64,000 nt of DNA from Paraescarpia echinospica. Its lineage: Eukaryota > Annelida > Polychaeta > Sabellida > Siboglinidae. Positions 10,949 to 22,330 of the stretch are shown here, in pieces (the first letter of the stretch is position 1; each line of letters begins with the position of its first letter). Location of the stretch: assembly GCA_020002185.1 (NCBI GenBank), contig CM034537.1:69742048-69806047 (forward strand), in the 5' to 3' direction. The position numbers were made by a program, and so were the translations under genes. The notes beneath the pieces were generated by a model, which did not search any database, was not told the origin of the DNA, and saw only the letters and a list, made by a program, of their open reading frames with translations.

Positions 10949-11516
10949 GAAATAGGAAACTCAATCATTAACTGTTCGCCGGCGCGTAGCAGAGCAACTG
11001 GAATATAATAGAGTGAAGCTCATAGTTGCTACGTAGGTCTATGTCTGTGATATCATACAGCTTCGAAACGTAGCACGTGTTTAGAAACTAGTTTTGTCGA
11101 GAACTATGAAAACGCTATAAGAGGTCCATGTTTGATAATCAGTAAAACAATCAGGTATTTCAAGTAGTGTGAGTTGAGCAAGTAACATTAAGATTATTCA
11201 AGAAGTGGTCAAATATAACGATGTGTAAACGTTGTTCGTATTATTGAGTTATTAGACTTATTGGCGAATGCAATGCATAGACCGAATCGATGTTTAGTTA
11301 CTGGATATACCTTGTTAGCGTTCGACTACTACCTTTAGCTCCACTGCAATGCTGTAAGACCTCGTATTCTTATTTAAACATACTAATGTGAAATATAATT
11401 ATTCTGATTACACTGCGACAATTATTTCGGTGGCATAGATCATGTGTTGAATATTTATAATATATTATAATATAATTATTGTTCTACGAGCTCCCGAGGG
11501 CCCCACTCAAATACAC

Positions 11517-11526
11517 AATAAATAAA
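11517..11526 (+). promoter_or_regulatory. Possible poly(A) signals of the KY-like gene
   Basis: Two overlapping AATAAA hexamers about 570 bases after the KY-like stop codon, the first clear ones seen. The stretch 10949-11516 holds no recognised coding sequence and may be 3' UTR. Confidence 0.35.
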
Positions 11527-11639
11527 ACGGAAAATCGAGTACATTAATAACAAACAACTTAATAAATATCCTGGAATTCAACAGGCAGGTCATATAGGCC
11601 TAGTTAATCAGCATCCTAAATAGGCCAGTAGTAAAGGTA

Positions 11640-11862
11640 GTAGTAAAGGAGGTTAAGTACCGCGCGCAGCTGTCGCGGCGCGGAGCAAGAGCAAAGTACC
11701 CGGATGTAGGTCAAAGGTCACGTGACCCGGATGTAGGTCAAGGTCAAAGGTCACGTGACCCGGATGCAGGTCAAGGCAAAGTACCCGGATGTAGGTCAAG
11801 GTCAAATACCCGGATGTAGGTCAAGGTCAAGTACCCGGATGTAGGTCAGGTCACGTGGCGCC
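11640..11862 (+). repeat. Outer GC-rich repeat with E-box and nuclear-receptor half-sites
   Basis: Degenerate units of about 25-33 bp built on CCCGGATGTAGGTCAAGGTCA. They contain direct AGGTCA repeats spaced by one base (11708-11720 and 11741-11753) running into GTCACGTGAC. Mirrored at 20446-20668. Confidence 0.75.
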
Positions 11863-11867
11863 CCCTA

Positions 11868-12240
11868 CCGGAATTTTTCGGAACTAGGATGGCACGACAC
11901 CTAGCGGATTTTTTCGGAACTAAAATATTACCGCCAAAAATATAACCGCGCCCCCTGTCGGATAGTTGGTGAACTAAACATTTCCCGCCAAAAACAAAAT
12001 AGCGCCACCTAGCGGAATTTTTCGCGACTAAAATATTTCCCGCCAAAACTGAAAAAGCGCCCCTGGCGGATAGTTGGTGAACTAAAATTATTTCCCACCG
12101 AAACTAGATAGCGCCACCTAGCGGAATTTTTCGCGACTAAAATATTTCCCTCCAAAACTAGATAGCGCCACCTAGCGGAATTTTTCGCGACTAAAATATT
12201 TCCCTCAAAAATAAAACAGCGCCCCCTGCCGGAATTTTTC
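11868..12240 (+). repeat. 54-bp-type repeat with E2F-like sites
   Basis: Units of about 54-65 bp alternating GCGCCACCTAGCGGAATTTT with TTTCCCGCCAAAA-type blocks. Exact TTTCCCGCCAAAA, an E2F-type consensus, at 11981-11993 and 12036-12048; other units are one or two bases off. Mirrored at about 20068-20440. Confidence 0.75.
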
Positions 12241-12439
12241 GGTACTAGTTATACAAGTGGTGTCATATTGTGGACAAGTTGTAAACTAAATGTTCTAGTA
12301 CTGCAAATATTCGTGTCTCTTGCACGCTTGCGTGCAATAGAGCCCCCTGACGGATACATCACGAACTACAAACATCATCCCCTAGTGGACAAATGTTCGT
12401 TCGGCACGACCACGTGACCTTTATGTTCTGTCGAACTGT

Positions 12440-12447
12440 TATAAAAG
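12440..12447 (+). promoter_or_regulatory. TATA box of the left-arm gene
   Basis: TATAAAAG 53 bases before the ATG at 12493, giving an expected start near 12470. Conserved in the right arm at 19861-19868. Confidence 0.6.
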
Positions 12448-12492
12448 ACCTGCGTCTGTTTGTTGTGGTCATTATATCTTACATTTTGGAAG

Positions 12493-13257
12493 ATGAACAA
12501 CATGACTAGTGATAACGTCCGACAAGGGATTTTGCTACCGAAGGCGCAGCCTTCTCCGGCTACGGGACCACTCGACCTCTCGACCCCAACAATCAACCCG
12601 GACCAACAACCAACGACCAGTTCAACGACCAGTCCGACGACCAGTTTGACGACCAGTTCGACGATCAAACCAATTTCGTCTCTGTCATCAGCTCCGGCAA
12701 TCAACCCAACCATCAACCTGACATCGTCACCTCCGACGAAGCGTCAGAAGCTGTTGCCTCGTTATACTTGCTGTATGTGTGGCAGTACCTTCAAGTATAA
12801 AGGGAATCGGTCCGCTCATGTGAATCAGGGCTGCTGTCAAAGGAAGCAAAATAAACAGCGGCGACGTAAAGAACAACTTGAAGAGATAATAGTAAGTTTC
12901 AATTTATCATAGTGTTCAAATGTTATTCATGTCATTTTGTTAGAACATTTTTCAAAAGACCATAATATTATATTTTTTCTTATACATATCAGTTGACCAT
13001 TCATTACTAAGCTCATCTCGTTACTGTTTCAGCGACAAGAAAAGGAGGGCATCGCTACTGCTGACAGTGTTCCAACTACCTCTGCGTCACGAAAACGTCG
13101 ACGGTCACCGTCATCTTCAGCATCACCATCTGTCAACCGACCACCATCACAGTTGTACCACGATAGTACTATGCCTAACGTCATCCTCAAATCACACATC
13201 ACGTCCATGAACTCAGACCAATTAGATGGTGAAAGACTGTTTGAGCGTTTTTGTTAG
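12493..13257 (+). CDS. Two-exon zinc-finger-like protein in the left arm
   Basis: Exon 1 is 12493-12891 (133 codons, donor GTAAGT) and exon 2 is 13033-13257 (TAG), joined in phase 0 through a 141-base intron ending TGTTTCAG; product about 207 residues. Exon 1 has a Ser/Thr/Pro-rich stretch, then CCMCGSTFKYKGNRSAHVNQ with further Cys, a C2HC-like finger, then a basic helix. Exon 2 is basic and serine-rich (RKRRRSPSSS). After the stop, the next frame stays open to a TAA at 13392-13394 with helical-looking sequence, so one base appears lost near 13251; the same loss is in the right arm. Family not recognised; a DNA-binding protein of the element is the simplest guess. Confidence 0.6.
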
Positions 13258-13499
13258 ACGCAGGTGTGAAACTATCCGACGTGACAGTCGAACAGTTGTG
13301 TAATATCAATACTTGGTTGCAAGAATCCGTTTCGAAACAGTGGCGAAACACTATGAAACATATGGTTCTTGCAGTTATGGAACGTGACATGTAAATACGT
13401 TTGTGTTGTTCACGTATAAACTGTGCAAACCTCATATTGTGTCTTTTTCATAGTGTAATGCAAAGCATATGTTGGGAACCTTACTAATAGTCTTACACT

Positions 13500-15185
13500 T
13501 CACAAGTATGTCTGTGTAGTTCAGTAGAGATGATAGCCACTTATGTCTGTGTAGTTCAGTAGGGATGATAGCCACTTATTTCCGTGTAGTTCAGTACAGA
13601 TATGTTAACCACTCATGTCTGTGTAGTTCAGTACAGAGATGTTAATGTACTCAGACCAACTAGTTGCATAAACGAAACACTATTCTTTGACCAACACATG
13701 TCACAAATTGAACTCAGATCAACTAGTCACACAAACGAAACACTATGCTTTGACCAACACGTGTCACGAATTGAACTTAGATCAACTAGACACATCACAC
13801 GAGACTATGACCGAGATATGTCACGAGACTACGGATGACAATTTTCATGTAGTTCAGTACAGATATGTTAACCACTCATGTCTGTGTAGTTCAGTACAGA
13901 GATGTTAATATACTCAGACCAACTAGTTGCGTAAACGAAACACTATTCTTTGACCAACACATGTCACAAATTGAACTCAGATCAACTAGTCACACAAACG
14001 AAACACTATGCTTTGACCAACACGTGTCACGAATTGAACTCAGACCAACTAGTTGCACAAACGAAACACTATGCTTTGACCAACACGTATCACGAATTGG
14101 ACTCAGATCAACTAGTTGGACAAACGAAACATTATGCTTTGACCAACACGTGTCACGAAAACGAAACACTATGCTTTGACCAACACGTGTCACGAATTGA
14201 ACTTAGATCAACTAGACACATCACACGAGACTATGACCGAGATATGTCACGAGACTACGGATGACAATTTTCATGTAGTTCAGTACAGATATGTTAACCA
14301 CTCATGTCTGTGTAGTTCAGTACAGAGATGTTAATATACTCAGACCAACTAGTTGCGTAAACGAAACACTATTCTTTGACCAACACATGTCACAAATTGA
14401 ACTCAGATCAACTAGTCACACAAACGAAACACTATGCTTTGACCAACACGTGTCACGAATTGAACTTAGATCAACTAGGTATATCACACGAGACTATGAA
14501 TTGAACTTAGATCAACTAGACACATCACACGAGACTATGTCCGAGATATGTCACGAGACTAAGGATGACACGTCACACGAGAGTCCCGACGAGACAAGAG
14601 ACGTGACTATGACCGAGATATGTCACGAGACTACGGATGACACATCACACGCGACTTCGGATGACACGTCACACGAGAGTACCGACGAGACAAGAGACGA
14701 GACTATGACCGATATATGTCACGAGACTACGGATGACACATCACACGAGACTATGGCCGAGATATTTCACGAGACTTCGGATCACACGAGACTACGGATG
14801 ACACATCACACGAGAGTACCGACGAGACACGAGTTATACAAACGAAACACTATGCTTTGACCAACAAGTGTCACGAATTGAACTTAGACCAACTATTATA
14901 TATCACACGAGAGTACGGACGAGACAAGAGACGAGACTATGGCCGAGATATGTTACGAGACTACGGATGATACATCACACGAGACTACGGATGACACATC
15001 ACACGAGAGTACCGAGATATGTCACGAGACTACGGAGGTCACGTCACACGAGAGCACCGACGAGACAAGAGACGAGACTATGACCGAGATATGTCACGAG
15101 ACTACGGATGACACATCACACGAGACTATGGCCGAGATATGTCACGAGACTACGACGAGGCAAGAGACGAGACTATGGACGAGAT
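13500..15185 (+). repeat. Inner minisatellites of the left arm
   Basis: Three blended families: a TGTGTAGTTCAGTA unit of about 40 bp; a unit of about 63 bp carrying ACGAAACACTATGCTTTGAC; and a GAGACTACGGATGACACATC type unit of about 48 bp. Frames such as 14291-14860 stay open through the array, but codon content simply follows the repeat, so they are not treated as genes. Mirrored at about 17113-18810. Confidence 0.85.
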
Positions 15186-15513
15186 ACATCACAATAGACG
15201 GGTTATCGCGTGAGATTCCACCACCACCACGACAATTCCACCACAATAGACGGGTTATCGCGTGAGATTCCACCACCACCACCACAATTCCACCACAATA
15301 GACGGGTTATCGCGTGAGATTCCACCACCACCACGACAATTCCACCACAATAGACGGGTTATCGTGTGAGATTCCACCACCACCACCACAATTCCACCAC
15401 AATAGACGGGTTATCGCGTGAGATTCCACCACCACCACCACAATTCCACCACAATAGACGTGTTATCGCGTGAGATTAGCTTCAGAAGCAAAGCAAAGCA
15501 AAGCAAATAGACG
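15185..15513 (+). repeat. 52-bp-type minisatellite next to the gap, left
   Basis: Units of about 52-53 bp containing ATAGACGGGTTATCGCGTGA followed by CCA-triplet runs and ATTCCACCACA; the last unit switches to an AAGCAAAGC spacer. Confidence 0.85.
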
Positions 15514-16513
15514 NNNNNNNNNNNNNNNNNNNNNNNNNNNNNNNNNNNNNNNNNNNNNNNNNNNNNNNNNNNNNNNNNNNNNNNNNNNNNNNNNNNNNNN
15601 NNNNNNNNNNNNNNNNNNNNNNNNNNNNNNNNNNNNNNNNNNNNNNNNNNNNNNNNNNNNNNNNNNNNNNNNNNNNNNNNNNNNNNNNNNNNNNNNNNNN
15701 NNNNNNNNNNNNNNNNNNNNNNNNNNNNNNNNNNNNNNNNNNNNNNNNNNNNNNNNNNNNNNNNNNNNNNNNNNNNNNNNNNNNNNNNNNNNNNNNNNNN
15801 NNNNNNNNNNNNNNNNNNNNNNNNNNNNNNNNNNNNNNNNNNNNNNNNNNNNNNNNNNNNNNNNNNNNNNNNNNNNNNNNNNNNNNNNNNNNNNNNNNNN
15901 NNNNNNNNNNNNNNNNNNNNNNNNNNNNNNNNNNNNNNNNNNNNNNNNNNNNNNNNNNNNNNNNNNNNNNNNNNNNNNNNNNNNNNNNNNNNNNNNNNNN
16001 NNNNNNNNNNNNNNNNNNNNNNNNNNNNNNNNNNNNNNNNNNNNNNNNNNNNNNNNNNNNNNNNNNNNNNNNNNNNNNNNNNNNNNNNNNNNNNNNNNNN
16101 NNNNNNNNNNNNNNNNNNNNNNNNNNNNNNNNNNNNNNNNNNNNNNNNNNNNNNNNNNNNNNNNNNNNNNNNNNNNNNNNNNNNNNNNNNNNNNNNNNNN
16201 NNNNNNNNNNNNNNNNNNNNNNNNNNNNNNNNNNNNNNNNNNNNNNNNNNNNNNNNNNNNNNNNNNNNNNNNNNNNNNNNNNNNNNNNNNNNNNNNNNNN
16301 NNNNNNNNNNNNNNNNNNNNNNNNNNNNNNNNNNNNNNNNNNNNNNNNNNNNNNNNNNNNNNNNNNNNNNNNNNNNNNNNNNNNNNNNNNNNNNNNNNNN
16401 NNNNNNNNNNNNNNNNNNNNNNNNNNNNNNNNNNNNNNNNNNNNNNNNNNNNNNNNNNNNNNNNNNNNNNNNNNNNNNNNNNNNNNNNNNNNNNNNNNNN
16501 NNNNNNNNNNNNN
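15514..16513. other. Assembly gap (1000 N)
   Basis: Exactly 1000 Ns, a conventional placeholder, at the centre of the palindrome. True size and content are unknown; a transposase or spacer could be hidden here. Confidence 0.99.
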
Positions 16514-17112
16514 GCTTTGCTTTGATAACCCGTCTATTTGCTTTGCTTTGCTTTGATAACCCGTCTATTTGCTTTGCTTTGCTTTGCTTCTGAAGCAAAT
16601 CTCACGCGATAACCCGTCTATTTGCTTTGCTTTGCTTTGCTTCTGAAGCAAATCTCACGCGATAACCCGTCTATTTGCTTTGCTTTGCTTCTGAAGCAAA
16701 TCTCACGCGATAACACGTCTATTTGCTTTGCTTTGCTTTGCTTCTGAAGCAAATCTCACGCGATAACACGTCTATTTGCTTTGCTTTGCTTTGCTTCTGA
16801 AGCTAATCTCACGCGATAACACGTCTATTGTGGTGGAATTGTGGTGGTGGTGGTGGAATCTCACGCGATAACCCGTCTATTGTGGTGGAATTGTGGTGGT
16901 GGTGGTGGAATCTCACGCGATAACCCGTCTATTGTGGTGGAATTGTGGTGGTGGTGGTGGAAGCGGTGGAATCTCACGCGATAACCCGTCTATTGTGGTG
17001 GAATTGTGGTGGTGGTGGTGGAAGCGGTGGAATCTCACGCGATAACCCGTCTATTGTGGTGGAATTGTCGTGGTGGTGGTGGAATCTCACGCGATAACCC
17101 GTCTATTGTGAT
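16514..17112 (-). repeat. 52-57-bp-type minisatellite next to the gap, right
   Basis: Same core TCACGCGATAACCCGTCTAT in every unit with two spacer types: TTTGCTTTGC near the gap (16514-16800) and GTGGTGGTGG farther out (16810-17112). Confidence 0.85.
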
Positions 17113-18810
17113 GTATCTCGTCCATAGTCTCGTCTCTTGCCTCGTCGTAGTCTCGTGACATATCTCGGCCATAGTCTCGTGTGATGTGTCATCCGTAGTC
17201 TCGTGACATATCTCGGTCATAGTCTCGTCTCTTGTCTCGTCGGTGCTCTCGTGTGACGTGACCTCCGTAGTCTCGTGACATATCTCGGTACTCTCGTGTG
17301 ATGTGTCATCCGTAGTCTCGTGTGATGTATCATCCGTAGTCTCGTAACATATCTCGGCCATAGTCTCGTCTCTTGTCTCGTCCGTACTCTCGTGTGATAT
17401 ATAATAGTTGGTCTAAGTTCAATTCGTGACACTTGTTGGTCAAAGCATAGTGTTTCGTTTGTATAACTCGTGTCTCGTCGGTACTCTCGTGTGATGTGTC
17501 ATCCGTAGTCTCGTGTGATCCGAAGTCTCGTGAAATATCTCGGCCATAGTCTCGTGTGATGTGTCATCCGTAGTCTCGTGACATATATCGGTCATATTCT
17601 CGTCTCTTGTCTCGTCGGTACTCTCGTGTGACGTGTCATCCGAAGTCACGTGTGATGTGTCATCCGTAGTCTCGTGACATATCTCGGTCATAGTCACGTC
17701 TCTTGTCTCGTCGGGACTCTCGTGTGACGTGTCATCCTTAGTCTCGTGACATATCTCGGACATAGTCTCGTGTGATGTGTCTAGTTGATCTAAGTTCAAT
17801 TCATAGTCTCGTGTGATATACCTAGTTGATCTAAGTTCAATTCGTGACACGTGTTGGTCAAAGCATAGTGTTTCGTTTGTGTGACTAGTTGATCTGAGTT
17901 CAATTTGTGACATGTGTTGGTCAAAGAATAGTGTTTCGTTTACGCAACTAGTTGGTCTGAGTATATTAACATCTCTGTACTGAACTACACAGACATGAGT
18001 GGTTAACATATCTGTACTGAACTACATGAAAATTGTCATCCGTAGTCTCGTGACATATCTCGGTCATAGTCTCGTGTGATGTGTCTAGTTGATCTAAGTT
18101 CAATTCGTGACACGTGTTGGTCAAAGCATAGTGTTTCGTTTTCGTGACACGTGTTGGTCAAAGCATAGTGTTTCGTTTGCACAACTAGTTGGTCTGAGTT
18201 CAATGTTCGATTCGTTCAGCGTGTTGGTCAAAGCATAGTGTTTCGTTTGTGCAACTAGTTGGTCTGAGTTCAATTCGTGACACGTGTTGGTCAAAGCATA
18301 GTGTTTCGTTTGTCCAACTAGTTGATCTAAGTCCAATTCGTGACACGTGTTGGTCAAAGCATAGTGTTTCGTTTGCACAACTAGTTGGTCTGAGTCCAAT
18401 TAACATCTCTGTACTGAACTACACAGACATGAGTGGTTAACATATCTGTACTGAACTACATGAAAATTGTCATCCGTAGTCTCGTGACATATCTCGGTCA
18501 TAGTCTCGTGTGATGTGTCTAGTTGATCTAAGTTCAATTCGTGACACGTGTTGGTCAAAGCATAGTGTTTCGTTTGTGTGACTAGTTGATCTGAGTTCAA
18601 TTTGTGACATGTGTTGGTCAAAGAATAGTGTTTCGTTTATGCAACTAGTTGGTCTGAGTACATTAACATCTCTGTACTGAACTACACAGACATGAGTGGT
18701 TAACATATCTGTACTGAACTACACGGAAATAAGTGGCTATCATCCCTACTGAACTACACAGACATAAGTGGCTATCATCTCTACTGAACTACACAGACAT
18801 ACTTGTGAAG
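17113..18810 (-). repeat. Inner minisatellites of the right arm
   Basis: Reverse complement of 13500-15185, with small rearrangements: around 18190-18230 a diverged unit is present that the left arm lacks. Confidence 0.85.
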
Positions 18811-19050
18811 TGTAAGACTATTAGTAAGGTTCCCAACATATGCTTTGCATTACACTATGAAAAAGACACAATATGAGGTTTGCACAGTTTATACGTGAAC
18901 AACACAAACGTATTTACATGTCACGTTCCATAACTGCAAGAACCATATGTTTCATAGTGTTTCGCCACTGTTTCGAAACGGATTCTTGCAACCAAGTATT
19001 GATATTACACAACTGTTCGACTGTCACGTCGGATAGTTTCACACCTGCGT

Positions 19051-19815
19051 CTAACAAAAACGCTCAAACAGTCTTTCACCATCTAATTGGTCTTAGTTCA
19101 TGGACGTGATGTGTGATTCGAGGATGACGTTAGGCATAGTACTATCGTGGTACAACTGTGATGGTGGTCGGTTGACAGATGGTGATGCTGAAGATGACAG
19201 TGACCGTCGACGTTTTCGTGACGCAGAGGTAGTTGGAACACTGTCAGCAGTAGCGATGCCCTCCTTTTCTTGTCGCTGAAACAGTAACGAGATGAGCTTA
19301 GTAATGAATGGTCAACTGATATGTATAAGAAAAAATATAATATTATGGTCTTTTGAAAAATGTTCTAACAAAATGACATGAATAACATTTGAACACTATG
19401 ATAAATTGAAACTTACTATTATCTCTTCAAGTTGTTCTTTACGTCGCCGCTGTTTATCTTGCTTCCTTTGACAGCAGCCCTGATTCACATGAGCGGACCG
19501 ATTCCCTTTATACTTGAAGGTACTGCCACACATACAGCAAGTATAACGAGGCAACAGCTTCTGACGCTTCGTCGGAGGTGACGATGTCAGGTTGATGGTT
19601 GGGTTGATTGCCGGAGCTGATGACAGAGACGAAATTGGTTTGATCGGCGAACTGGTCGTCAAACTGGTCGTCGGACTGGTCGTTGAACTGGTCGTTGGTT
19701 GTTGGTCCGGGTTGATTGTTGGGGTCGAGAGGTCGAGTGGTCCCGTAGCCGGAGAAGGCTGCGCCTTCGGTAGCAAAATCCCTTGTCGGACGTTATCACT
19801 AGTCATGTTGTTCAT
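19051..19815 (-). pseudogene. Right-arm copy of the zinc-finger-like gene, truncated
   Basis: Exon 1 19815-19417 and exon 2 19275-19051 mirror the left-arm gene with the same splice signals. Substitutions relative to the left copy include TCA to TAA at 19095-19093, which ends the protein about 18 codons earlier. The downstream frame slip is shared with the left copy. TATA box at 19861-19868. Confidence 0.6.
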
Positions 19816-20834
19816 CTTCCAAAATGTAAGATATAATGACCACAACAAACAGACGCAGGTCTTTTATAACAGTTCGACAGAACATAAAGGTCACGTGGTC
19901 GTGCCGAACGAACTTTTGTCCACTAGGGGATGATGTTTGTAGTTCGTGATGTATCCGTCAGGGGGCTCTATTGCACGCAAGCGTGCAAGAGACACGAATA
20001 TTTGCAGTACTAGAACATTTAGTTTACAACTTGTCCACAATATGACACCACTTGTATAACTAGTACCGAAAAATTCCGGCAGGGGGCGCTGTTTTATTTT
20101 TGAGGGAAATATTTTAGTCGCGAAAAATTCCGCTAGGTGGCGCTATCTAGTTTTGGAGGGAAATATTTTAGTCGCGAAAAATTCCGCTAGGTGGCGCTAT
20201 CTAGTTTCGGTGGGAAATAATTTTAGTTCACCAACTATCCGCCAGGGGCGCTTTTTCAGTTTTGGCGGGAAATATTTTAGTCGCGAAAAATTCCGCTAGG
20301 TGGCGCTATTTTGTTTTTGGCGGGAAATGTTTAGTTCACCAACTATCCGACAGGGGGCGCGGTTATATTTTTGGCGGTAATATTTTAGTTCCGAAAAAAT
20401 CCGCTAGGTGTCGTGCCATCCTAGTTCCGAAAAATTCCGGTAGGGGGCGCCACGTGACCTGACCTACATCCGGGTACTTGACCTTGACCTACATCCGGGT
20501 ATTTGACCTTGACCTACATCCGGGTACTTTGCCTTGACCTGCATCCGGGTCACGTGACCTTTGACCTTGACCTACATCCGGGTCACGTGACCTTTGACCT
20601 ACATCCGGGTACTTTGCTCTTGCTCCGCGCCGCGACAGCTGCGCGCGGTACTTAACCTCCTTTACTACTTAGGCCGTACAATATTTCGGGATTTTCGTAG
20701 AGAGAAGTCGTCAGTGAAGGACAAAAACATGTGAAGTTTCCGAAAATGTCGCACTCGAATGATATAAACACAAGGAAGTTCAATATTTTCAAATTCTGTT
20801 TGACACGCAGCTGAAACATGTTCTTTTTATTTTA

Positions 20835-20913
20835 CCTCTCATGAAGTTGTTTTTGTGATCTGTATATTTCGACCGCATGCCGCGGCCTTCTTCAGCAAAA
20901 TGAAGTTACAGGT
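20835..20913 (-). other. Hammerhead-ribozyme-like motif (degenerate)
   Basis: On the minus strand: CUGAAGA (20895-20889), a six-pair stem II (GGCCGC/GCGGUC with loop GGCAU), then CGAAA (20871-20867), with UUUUG/CAAAA available as stem I. It deviates from the active consensus by an extra A before stem II and an extra base at the expected cleavage site, so it is probably a relic. Such ribozymes are known in Penelope-like elements and retrozymes; no Penelope coding sequence was recognised here. Confidence 0.3.
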
Positions 20914-22255
20914 GTGTCACATGGCCTATGTAATGTGGCACGAGCTGGAACAGGACTAGTGGGAACTCTTGGCCAACATCTCTATTCGGTGAAGGTTTCC
21001 CTCAAACGTAGTAGTGGTTGTTCATTTAAACTCGGTTGGTCAAACCGTACACGCACCTTGCCTCGAGTCACTGTATTACTCTCTGATCGGCGTTTTCTTG
21101 GACATCTGGGAGTTGGAAACAGCATGCAGAAGGTAAATGTATTTCACGATGGACCATCAAACTAAACAGAGCCTACATATCCCAAGGGGCAGAATGTTAG
21201 CACGACTCCATTAATATTACAGGGAAATGTATATCTTGTTTGGTGCGAGGCGTTTCGGGAATTGCGAACTACGAATAGTGTATGGGTATCAATTATCTAG
21301 TATGCCAATCCTTTGCAAGGACGTTGCCATAGCGATGTCACTAGCTTCGATCTTTTCTACTATGTACCCCTCCTTTGACTGCATAACTATGTTAAACAAA
21401 CAATTCAGCATTTCTTTGATTTTTATACGGAATTACAGGCCTACATCGAATGTCGAAAAAGGCACCGTCAGCAATCAACCAATCATTTACTTTAGATTAA
21501 AAAAAATAGCTTGTTAAAATGGCTGACAGTTGAAGTCGGCAGGTAAGCCATGGAAGGAATTTGCAAGCCGGCTACCCGACATCAAACCCCTGTCGGGGAA
21601 GCGGAGGTGTGATTTCCCATACGGTGCTTCAATAGCAAAGGGGGTTTACTCTCTTCCGAACCATGGTTACCTAAAATAAATTATTACAACGATCCAAACC
21701 TGTTAACACCTTAATATTTTACGTCCGATAATTATTAATAATATTACAGTCCCTAAGGCTATGCAGCCGCTTCATCAACTTGAACGATCTGGCGTCTCGT
21801 CTCTTTCAGTCGAAGTTCGCGAACAATTCTTCCTCAAGTTCCCGTCGCAGTGTCGCATGTATTGTAGAGTTTGTAGTCCACATGCCGAAGTCATCGTGGC
21901 TGCGTTTACTGTAACAACAATTAAGCGATGTAATAATAATTATATTAATAATCGTATGAAAAAGACAGACGAAGAAAATTAGGAAACATGCCTCTGCCGC
22001 GGATCCACTTCGACTTCGATCGCCTCTTATTTTGATGATGCGATACAGTTCCCTGGAACGATGTTTGTGTTTTATTTGCTTTTAAAACGATTATGCTGAC
22101 ATTAGTATTATTGTTTGTGTTGGCAGATGACTCGCCTCTGCCGTCTCTTTGTTCGTATTGAATTGAAAATGTAACACCAAACTTGGTGAACGAACCTCAA
22201 TATAAGATTCCACAATAGTGCATTTGACATTTGAGAAGTTTGGTGCACTAGAACT

Positions 22256-22330
22256 TATATATATATGTATATATATATATATAAATATATATATGTATAT
22301 ATATATAAATTATTATATAATTAATAAAGA
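22256..22330. repeat. AT microsatellite
   Basis: Nearly pure TA run with occasional G or A interruptions. Confidence 0.85.

Larger units (their letters stand above)
11639..15513 (+). repeat. Left arm of the giant palindrome
   Basis: Pairs with 16514-20669. The outermost 12 bases (AGTAGTAAAGGT, 11627-11638) are an extra duplication absent from the right end. The arm ends in the assembly gap. Confidence 0.9.
11627..20669. mobile_element. Giant inverted-repeat (foldback-like) element with central gap
   Basis: Left arm 11627-15513 and right arm 16514-20669 are reverse complements over about 3.9-4.2 kb, with only scattered substitutions and repeat-number differences. TAGGCC flanks both outer ends (11621-11626 and 20670-20675), as expected for a target-site duplication. 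Outer flanks are unrelated. Each arm holds, from the outside in: a GC-rich repeat with CACGTG and AGGTCA half-sites, a 54-bp-type repeat with E2F-like sites, a TATA promoter with a two-exon gene, 60-odd-bp minisatellites, and a 52-bp-type minisatellite near the centre. Long arms filled with tandem repeats resemble foldback elements; no transposase is visible, and the centre is unsequenced. Confidence 0.65.
16514..20669 (-). repeat. Right arm of the giant palindrome
   Basis: Reverse complement of the left arm, about 280 bases longer up to the gap because of extra inner repeat units. It differs from the left arm by substitutions, including one that creates a stop codon in its gene copy, so it is not a plain mirror copy of the same reads. 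Confidence 0.9.

Noticed and set aside
13602..15265. Repeat-encoded proteins in the palindrome arms (HET/SHE-rich frames)
   Set aside because: The frames follow the minisatellite period, occur in several phases at once, and lack independent support.
15411..16598. Long reading frames spanning the central gap on both strands
   Set aside because: They are made almost entirely of N and have no coding meaning.
11639..20669. Palindrome as a pure assembly artefact
   Set aside because: Not fully excluded, but arm divergence, differing repeat counts, unrelated flanks and the TAGGCC duplication favour a real inverted-repeat element.
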